This document shows, one piece after another, positions 56,748-64,000 of a DNA stretch of 64,000 bases (positions are counted from its first letter, which is position 1; the number at the start of each line of letters is the position of its first letter). Source of the stretch: Littorina saxatilis (taxonomy: Eukaryota; Mollusca; Gastropoda; Littorinimorpha; Littorinidae); assembly GCF_037325665.1 (NCBI RefSeq), contig NC_090261.1:25693413-25757412 (forward strand), in the 5' to 3' direction. The position numbers and the translations under genes were made by a program. The notes below the pieces were generated by a model. It had not been told where the DNA came from and searched no databases. It saw nothing but the letters and a program-made list of their open reading frames with translations.

Positions 56748-57115
56748 CTTTCTTTCTTTATTTGGTGTTTAACGTCGTTTTCAACCGTTCAAGGTTATAT
56801 CGCGACGGGGAAAGGGGGGGGATGGGATAGAGCCACTAGTTAATTGTTTCTTGTTCACAAAAGCACTAATCAAAAAATTGCTCCAGGGGCTTGCAACGTA
56901 GTACAATATATTACCTTACTGGGAGAATGCAAGTTTCCAGTACAAAGGACTTAACATTTCTTACATACTGCTTGACTAAAATCTTTACAAACATTGACTA
57001 TATTCTATACAAGAAACACTTAACAAGGGTAAAAGGAGAAACAGAATCCGTTAGTCGCCTCTTATGACATGCTGGGGAGCATCGGGTAAATTCTTCCCCC
57101 TAACCCGCGGAAGGT
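56748..57115 (-). mobile_element. Full-length (AAAG)n-tailed SINE
   Basis: Minus-strand copy of the 4482-4899 family, flanked by perfect 'gggaaaacatat' at 56736-56747 and 57116-57127. Confidence 0.9.
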
Positions 57116-57496
57116 GGGAAAACATATAATAATATTCATTGTGATTGCTTTACCGGTAATATCAAACTCAGTCTCTTCTAAAACTGAAAAGTTCTTATCA
57201 AAGTTTAAAAACAGAGGTATATTTTGAGTCTGAGATTCAACGCTTTCACATATCTCTGTACACTGTTATTGACACTGCAAATAAGTTATTGCCTACATAC
57301 AAAATGATGCCATTGAAACATTTGCCTGTTCAATACATGTACCGGTGGGTTGCGAACCCTCTCTCATTCTCATCATCTTGACTATTTTTGTAGCAAATCT
57401 GAAATTACTTGTTTTTACATGCATCAGATTATTTTTTTTCAAATCATCAATAAGACTCAGAGTCTGTCACTCTGTGTATGTGTACGTGTGTGGGTT

Positions 57497-57534
57497 GTTT
57501 TTTTTTTTTTTTTTTTGGGGGGGGGGGGGGGGGT
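57497..57534. repeat. Adjacent T-run and G-run
   Basis: About 19 T followed by about 19 G. This junction makes false Phe/Gly and Pro/Lys frames. 57128-58450 otherwise shows no gene. Confidence 0.9.
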
Positions 57535-58450
57535 TCTTGTTGTTTTACTTTAAAAGCACCAGAGAACACAGGAAATGACAAGGAAAACACGCAGTCCTTT
57601 CCACTAACGATCAAAAGAAAGACTGCCAGTAAATAACAAGTCACTGGCACGCGCACATGCATTGCAAGGGGGGAGATTTTCCTGTTCAGACAACACAGTA
57701 AGAACAATCTCTGCATCTTCTTTTGCTGCTGAAGTACTTACAACTTGTAGCAAATATTCAAGAATATGATAACTCTTCTTTGTAACCTTTTCCTGTTTTA
57801 AAGATGCATTTAATGGGTTGAACCTTGGGAAAATCAGTTTACTTCCATTCCCTTACATTACTGAAGATGTAATACAGTTAAGTTTGGACACTGCTGCGTA
57901 CATTGTTGCTCATCAGTAATTATCCACTGAAAAACAAAGATAGAGATAATGCTTTTCAAGTTCAAAACCTGAGAAATACAGCATCTGTACTGGTTGTGTG
58001 TCATTCTTATGACACAAATCAAAATAAAATGACATTTTTACTGTCAATATGTCTGTTAACTTGGAGGAACATAATACCTGTCACAATAAGGACACCTGCA
58101 ATGTTGACCATTATATCATGACCTCAAGGATTTCTGACCATAAGGGTTTCCTCTCCTCACAGGTACTGTAGTGTTTCATAAGTCTTCACCTCACCTCCAA
58201 CTATCGGAAATATTTATGTAATTATTAATGTAATGTTTATGTATCTTATTTACCCCTCAGCTGAAAAGCAAGCCCAATGTGGCCCAATCAGTTACAAAAC
58301 AAACACTTACAAAATTTTAGAGAAACAATATGTCTTGGGAACAGAATCAACGTAAGGTCAACAAAGATGATCTAAACATGGAATGAGAGGGCTGAATTGT
58401 TTAAACAGAGAAGCAGACCCGGTACACATTTGTGAAATGTGTTTCGGCTC

Positions 58451-59043
58451 AATAGGAAGGTTTTCGCCAGTTATCTCTCTGAGGTTTTGGGTGCGTGCCC
58501 CTTGCGGGGGCAAAAAACATCGAGGTCACAAGCAGGGTCAAGGGGAAGGTCGGCTGGGCGAACAGGAGTATGACGGCTTACTAGTGCCAAAACCTGGTGT
58601 TACCCATTATCACGTGATAATTACTAATTAACGCTGTCAGTTACTGTTTTCATCTGTTAGTTACTAATTTTCACGGGAAAATTACTAATTTTTAGTTTCG
58701 GCACTAGCAATCCGTGAGGAAGTGAGCCAAAACTAAAAATTAGTAATTAACAGGTGAAAGTTAGTAATTTTTCCGGAAAAATTAGTAATTTTCCGGGGAA
58801 TATTAGCAATTAACATGTGAAAATGGTAATTATCAAGGGAAAATTACTAATTTTCCCCTGATAATTACAATTATGAGGTTTTGGCACTAGTAAGCCGTCA
58901 TACAGTAGACTACAATAGGAAGGTTTCCGCCAGTTATCTCTCTTTGAGGGTTTGGGTGCTTAGAGAGTACCGTACCCCTTGCGGGGGCAAAAAAATCGAG
59001 GTCACAAGCAGGGTCAAGGGGAAGGTCGCTGGGCGGACAGGAG
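58451..59043. repeat. Direct repeat pair (118 and 130 bp) flanking an inverted-repeat element
   Basis: 58451-58568 and 58914-59043 both contain 'aataggaaggttt', 'cgccagttatctctct', 'ccccttgcgggggcaaaaaa' and 'gaggtcacaagcagggtcaa'. They differ by a few bases and a 13-base insert. A MITE fills the gap. This looks like a local tandem duplication later split by the MITE. Confidence 0.85.
58571..58900. mobile_element. TA-flanked MITE with perfect 25-bp inverted ends
   Basis: Starts TGACGGCTTACTAGTGCC and ends with the exact complement, perfect over 25 bp, with TA at 58569-58570 and 58901-58902. The 330-bp body repeats 'aaattactaattttc'-type motifs in both orientations at least eight times. Non-coding. 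Confidence 0.85.
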
Positions 59044-59616
59044 ACTATTAACTGGGACAAAAGGTAACATAGATCTGGTTTTATGAAAAAGAACTCGGCA
59101 TTCCCAAGTTACAAAGTTCTATTTACACACAGTTCATGAAGTAGTTCACACATATTCACAAAACACATCACGCTCCATTCATTTGTCATTGCCAATGGTT
59201 GCAGGAGCACAAAACAGCTTAACGCTATAATGCCCAAACAGCTTGACTGAAATATGGCTGCATCTTGCACAGTAATCCTTACACACAGTTCTGTATTGGC
59301 CAAGATGTGAAGTCCCGACCGAATCAAAACGTTCGAAGAATGAACTCACTCTTCCAAGAAAGTAATATGCCATGCAAGTGATGCTCCACTCTGCATCACT
59401 ACTAAAGCCTTGTCTTGATCCAAACACTGCCAATTTTTTGGTCCACATCCTTGGAGTCATTTGGAAGAAGCATAAATTGTGTTCAAGCACACACACCACA
59501 GAAAGATGGGCCAAAAAACCCACATACTAGCTGTGTCTTGCACTAAAATCTCTGACACTGTTAAAGTGGATGCAGTGGACAGGATTGTGGACGTTGCATT
59601 GATGCTAAATAATAGA

Positions 59617-62227
59617 TCACTCATCTTTCTGCTCTAAGTTCGGTGTGGAACAGTTACTGGAGTTATCTTCACAGGTCTCGCCACTGTTATCTAGCAAAGG
59701 TGCGTCTGAAAAAAAAGAGAAAAAGACATTAGAGATTTGAAAAAGGTTCTGACAATATCACAAGGCAGATAAACAATTACTAATTCTATATGGCAGGAAA
59801 ACAAACCGTGTCTACATATTTTCAAAAAAAACAACGAACAATTGATAAGCATGAAACAAAATAAGAAAACATGTCAGCAGACACAGTAAAGCTGCGTATG
59901 GTGAAAACCAAATGTTGCAACCCTGTCATCATGCTGTCATCGTTATAGGACTTCAAATACCCAGTACAGTCTTTTTAGTAACAACAAGAAGAAAACTAAT
60001 AAATAAATCATAACATTAAACCCAGAAAGATGGAAGAAAGAAAACCAAAGCTCAAACAAACTTATGAAATGAGGATGTTTGTTCATTTCAATACTTGTTA
60101 TTCTCTCAGGTGCCAGGAGACTGGTTCTGCATAACTCTCACTTACTCTATTACATTATCATGTCATATGCATTTAGAGCGCTTACTTCCCTTTCTTTATC
60201 AGATAATAAAAACTTAGCTCTTAACCCTGCCCGTCCTCCCAAGCCTGACACAAAATCTTCCCAAACTTACTGTCGTTGGCCAAATTGTCATCGGAGGATG
60301 CAATACTGCCTGCGGTGGCCCGCTGGGAAGAGATGGAGCGATTGGAAGTGCCGCTGTCAAAGGTCTCCACGGTGACAGAGGTGGAAGCATCACTCATGCT
60401 GACATTGACCGTGTCCAGCGAACCAAAGTTCTCAGACAGCCCGTCCCGGTTCATGGTGGAAGTGGTGATGATGGAATGTCGGTTGGGGTTGTCCGCCCCT
60501 CCCCCAGGGACACTGCTGGGGGCACGCAGGTTGGGCGGAATGCTGGGAAGGGGGCGGTAATCGTTGCCCGAAACCATACCCCCCATCATCCCTCCTCGCC
60601 CACCTGCCCTCCCGTGCATGGCTTCATCGTATGTGGGCAGGTGAACGCGCGTGGCATCAGCGTAAGCCATGAGGGCCAGGCGATCGTGCTCATCCAGGAC
60701 GTTGTTGTGGACTCGGGAGTAAGGGGGCGGGGTGACGCTGGGGTGGAAGAGGCGGGGGCGGGGCTTCTTTCGTCGGAAGACCACTACCACCATGATGAGC
60801 AGCAGCACCCCCAGCACGCTGCAGGCCGATGCTATGACGATGACCAGCGTGCTGACCCTGGTTCCGTTCACCAACCTGTGATCGTCGCTGGGCACGGGGG
60901 CTTCCATGTCTCCTCTGTCCTCTGCTATCAGATCAGTCACATTAGCGCCTGCGCATGAATAGAACTTGATCATACTTTACCTGTGCATCAACACATAATG
61001 GTGAACACAACAGCACTGACCTTTTCATAAACTTAGAGCAAAGCGCTTAGAGAACGTCAAGCGCTATATAAATCTCCCCATGTATATAAGGTAAGACTTA
61101 GAGGAACCTTAGTAAGCACTGATGATCTTCATAGAGACCTCAAATCCAGGCCCTGTACAATAGTCACGACTGCATCTGCATGCATCAAACTCCATCATGC
61201 TTTATATGTGCACCAACACACAAGAGTGAAAATGGTAACTTACAGTAAGCAGGATAACAGAAACCCCTAGGTATTGTCAATCTTACACTTGGCTTTAATG
61301 CCAGCTCATGCAACACAGATTTAACTGTGCGATGGACTCCCACCACCCTCCCCCATTTTTTAAGACCTTACCTTCATGGACTTTCTGTTCATAATCTCTG
61401 TAAATTTGCCCCCGTTTTAAGGCCACCTCCCTTCTTAGACCTGATTTTGTTAGATTTCCTGTGGTCTTAAAAGACACAAGTGCCACTGTATTATCATACA
61501 CAAATGCCCAAACTCTAACACGATTATCCTGGCATTCTGCAACAACCAGATGGCTTTACCTCTGATGCAATACGGTGGCTCATGACTCCAGGTTCCATAG
61601 TCACTCCTGGCAAGAGGCATACTGGTACAGGTGAGGAGCGAGGAGCCCATCAGTTTGTAGCCCTGGTCACACTGACACCGCACTTGCGTAGTAAGGTAGA
61701 ACGGCTCGCATTTCTCAAGGCTGTTGCTTTCTGAGCGTTCGCATTTGCAGTAACCGTTGTCAATCTTGCTCAGCCCAATGTCACGACAGAAGACTACTTT
61801 TTCTGGGGAAAAAAAAGAAAATGTTTTAACAATGTTTCATGTGATTCACAGGGTTTTTTTACGGCTGAAGTGCATCTGAAACAAAATAATTAACAACAAC
61901 ACAACATGTCAAATCTTACCGAGAGTTACTGACAATGAGCCGTATAAATTTTAAATCTTTCTGAAAGTTACTGACAATCAGCTTGATTGTCACTGACGCA
62001 AGGTTACCAGGAATGCTTACCTGTTTGCTTCATGCAGTTGGGAGGTATTTTAGACCAGAGAAGATCAGCTGTGCATTTGAGTGTGTCTGCTCCCACCAGT
62101 CTGTAACCAGCAAGACAGGAGTACACCACCTCTGAGCCCACTGGGAAACCATGGCTGATGTCCAGGCTTTTAGCTGTCCACTCTCCTTTGTTGATAGACA
62201 TTGGTTGCGAACATTTTTCTGACCGTA
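59617..62227 (-). CDS. Sushi-domain type I membrane protein, SUSD4/SUSD6-like (partial, N-terminus beyond window)
   Basis: Four 3' exons on the minus strand: 62021-62227, 61560-61802, 60271-60948 and 59617-59705, with agreeing phases and GT-AG borders; stop at 59617-59619. The first two each encode a sushi/CCP module (KCSQPMSINKGEW...CLAGYRL...IPPNC; then CRDIGLSKIDNGYC...CQCDQGYKL...PPYC, with extra cysteines). The third has a membrane span (TLVIVIASACSVLGVLLLIM), the basic stop-transfer RRKKPRPR and a roughly 190-residue tail with TPPPYSR and LPTYDEAM. PPxY and LPxY motifs bind WW domains of NEDD4-family ligases, as in vertebrate SUSD4 and SUSD6. The protein ends with an acidic tail, NLEQKDE. 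The signal peptide and upstream exons were not found up to 64000. The exact orthologue is uncertain. Confidence 0.85.
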
Positions 62228-62354
62228 CTGCAAGAACAATAAGCATTTTGATGTAAATAAAAAGGCACAAGTATATGCATATATTTATTGATTTAAACTT
62301 GCATCCTCTCCTAAACTACAACAACAACAACAACAGAAATTGGACTACCGAATA

Positions 62355-62440
62355 CAGTAGAACCCCCTGTTTACGACTTTGGAAAAACCTTGAAAATTAG
62401 GTCGTAAAAAGGGGGGGTCTTAAAAGGGGGGTTTGAGTTT
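62355..62440 (+). mobile_element. Possible left end of a pogo-like element
   Basis: TA followed by CAGTAGAACCCCCTGTTTAC resembles Tc1/pogo inverted ends (CAGTNGAACCNC). No matching right end was found before 64000, so it may lie outside the window or be lost. 'gtcattatccttgacgacac' (62851) and 'gtcattattcttgacgatac' (63966) show that the sequence on each side of the repeat at 63070 is itself duplicated. Confidence 0.3.
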
Positions 62441-63069
62441 TTGGCCCGGGCGGTCATGAATTTGGTTGCCGTGTATCTACTGTCATGTTTACACACAAAC
62501 ACACAGTTGCAGTTTACTGTCATATCAAAACACACACACACACACACACACCCAAACACATTACAGCAGAACAACTTGAACTCAAATTTCAAAGAAAATT
62601 TACTCATGGCGTAATACTCGCTCCCCGCTGAGTGAAGCACATTTGACAATGTGGCGCAACCAGTCAAATCCGAATGTCCTAACTCGATAGAAAGCATAAC
62701 GACTTTTCTCCCGAATCATCTTTCTGCTCATATGAATGATTCGTCGCCTTGCATCGCTAAACTTGACCACGATCGTTGAGGTCTTCGTACAGGCTCCTCT
62801 CTTTGCGTACTTTCGCTTCGCTATCCTTCTCACCATCTAGATAACACCGAGTCATTATCCTTGACGACACACAGAATTTTCGTATTCCCGACTCCCAAGG
62901 AAGTCGCCGCGGATTGCCACTTCGCTCGATTAGCGATTACTTTATTAGCTCTCTACTCATGAGTCGGCGCTTTTCTTTTTCTTTCGCGAATCTTTGTTTG
63001 TCAACAAGACAGTCGTCGTGACAAGATAGCGTGCAGAAAAAAACAGGATGTATCAGGATCTCGCGGGCG

Positions 63070-63845
63070 CGAATCGAGACGAGGGTTGTGGTTTGTGTGT
63101 GTGTGTGTGTGTGTGTCAGTGTGTGTGTGTAGAGCGATTCAGACCAAACTACGGGACCGATCTTTATGAAATTTGACATGAGAGTTCCTGGGAATGATAT
63201 CCCCGGACGTTTTTTTCTTTTTTTCGATAAATACCTTTGATGACGTCATATCCGGCTTTTTTTAAAAGTTGAGGCAGCACTGTCACACCCTCATTTTTCA
63301 ATCAAATTGATTGAAATTTTGGCCCAGCAATCTTCGACAAAGGCCGGTGTTCGGCATTGCATTTCAGCTTGGTGGCTTAAAAATTAATTAATGACTTTGG
63401 TCATTAAAAATCTGAAAATTGTATAAAAAAAAAATTTTTTTATAAAACGATCCAAATTTACGTTCATCTTATTCTTCATCATTTTCTGATTCCAAAAACA
63501 TATAAATATGTTATATTTGGATTAAAAACAAGCTCTGAAAATTAAAAATATAAAAATTATTATTAAAATTAAATTTCCGAAATCGTTTTAAAAACTATTT
63601 CATCTTATTCCTTATCGGTTCCTGATTCCAAAAACATATAGATATGATATGTTTGGATTAAAAACACGCTCAGAAAGTTAAAACGAAGAGAGGTACAGTA
63701 AAGCGTGCTATGAAGCACAGCGCAACCGAGCCAAACAGGCTCGTCACTTTCACTGCCTTTTGCACTAGCGGCGGACTACGTTCAGTTTCCATTCTGTGAG
63801 TTCCACAGCTTGACTAAATGTAGTAATTTCGCCTTACGCGACTTG
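63070..63845 (+). repeat. Hairpin-ended 0.9-kb dispersed repeat, copy 4 (5' truncated)
   Basis: Starts inside the family at 'gaatcgagacgagggttgtg', includes GT tracts (63092-63130) and 'gatgacgtcatatccgg', and ends at the standard 'cgccttacgcgacttg'. The palindromic 5' end is missing. The remainder to 64000 shows no exon of the sushi gene. Confidence 0.75.
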
Positions 63846-64000
63846 TTATTTCTTCTCGCGATAGTTGGAGGAGCGAGAGCCGCCATGTTGTGTTTTTGTC
63901 TGCTCGAAATATGCGCAAAAGTCGTAAATCATCCCAAAAAGCTCGGTCATAAGTCGCGTTTTGGGTCATTATTCTTGACGATACACAGGATTTGTGTCTT

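Noticed and set aside
58451-59043. Direct repeats as ends of a long-terminal-repeat element
   Set aside because: Only about 345 bp lie between them, filled by an inverted-repeat MITE, with no coding remnant; a tandem duplication explains them better.
62600-62836. Basic 78-codon minus frame upstream of the sushi exons as a further exon
   Set aside because: No sushi motif, signal peptide or suitable splice site in phase; surrounding sequence looks like a dispersed repeat.

Overview
The window looks like nuclear DNA from a gastropod mollusc, probably a marine caenogastropod such as a periwinkle. This is inferred from the very high load of SINEs, short inverted-repeat DNA elements and CA/CT microsatellites of molluscan type, and from animal genes with GT-AG introns. 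The species cannot be proven from the sequence alone. No retrovirus-like, LTR, capsid- or envelope-bearing element was recognised.

Region 1 (1-16.4 kb) is an innate-immunity cluster of three intronless, same-strand (minus) single-cysteine-cluster Toll-like receptors (about 710-720 aa each) at 4952-7081, 8813-10972 and 14256-16403. Their ectodomains differ but their TIR domains are nearly identical. Several inverted-repeat elements sit between them: TTAA-flanked elements at 3853-4390 and 7829-8572, a pogo-like element at 11767-11991, and a SINE 53 bp beyond the stop of the first receptor.

Region 2 (16.4-35 kb) is mostly mobile DNA. Two inverted copies of a TA-flanked element (16660-17597 and 17936-19735) carry eleven perfect CCATATTAGG (CArG) boxes; the nearer copy starts about 257 bp upstream of the third receptor. 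A four-exon THAP-domain gene (23169-29104) has at least two frame breaks, and its third intron holds a GAA-tailed SINE and a SINE/LINE composite. Other elements include a LINE fragment with RNase H (21630-22359), copies of a hairpin-ended 0.9 kb repeat, and a 2.3 kb element with arrays of a TTCGCAC motif at its ends.

Region 3 (35-64 kb) holds three further host genes. MED6 (Mediator head subunit, plus strand, 8 exons, 35020-42171, 240 aa) and WDR92/DNAAF10 (WD40 co-chaperone adaptor, minus strand, 8 exons, 46258-50508, 354 aa) are convergent and could be joined exon by exon with matching phases. A SUSD4/SUSD6-like sushi-domain type I membrane protein with cytoplasmic PPPY and LPTY motifs (minus strand) runs off the right edge: exons lie between 59617 and 62227 and its N-terminus is outside the window.

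The genes are not one pathway. The receptors signal at a membrane, MED6 serves RNA polymerase II transcription, WDR92 serves assembly of dynein arms and other complexes through R2TP, and the sushi protein probably recruits NEDD4-type ubiquitin ligases. The strongest leads are the CArG-box element beside a receptor gene, TIR homogenisation in the receptor array, a second copy of the MED6 exon-1 region about 14 kb away, and the nested SINE/LINE insertion with a 13-bp flanking duplication.
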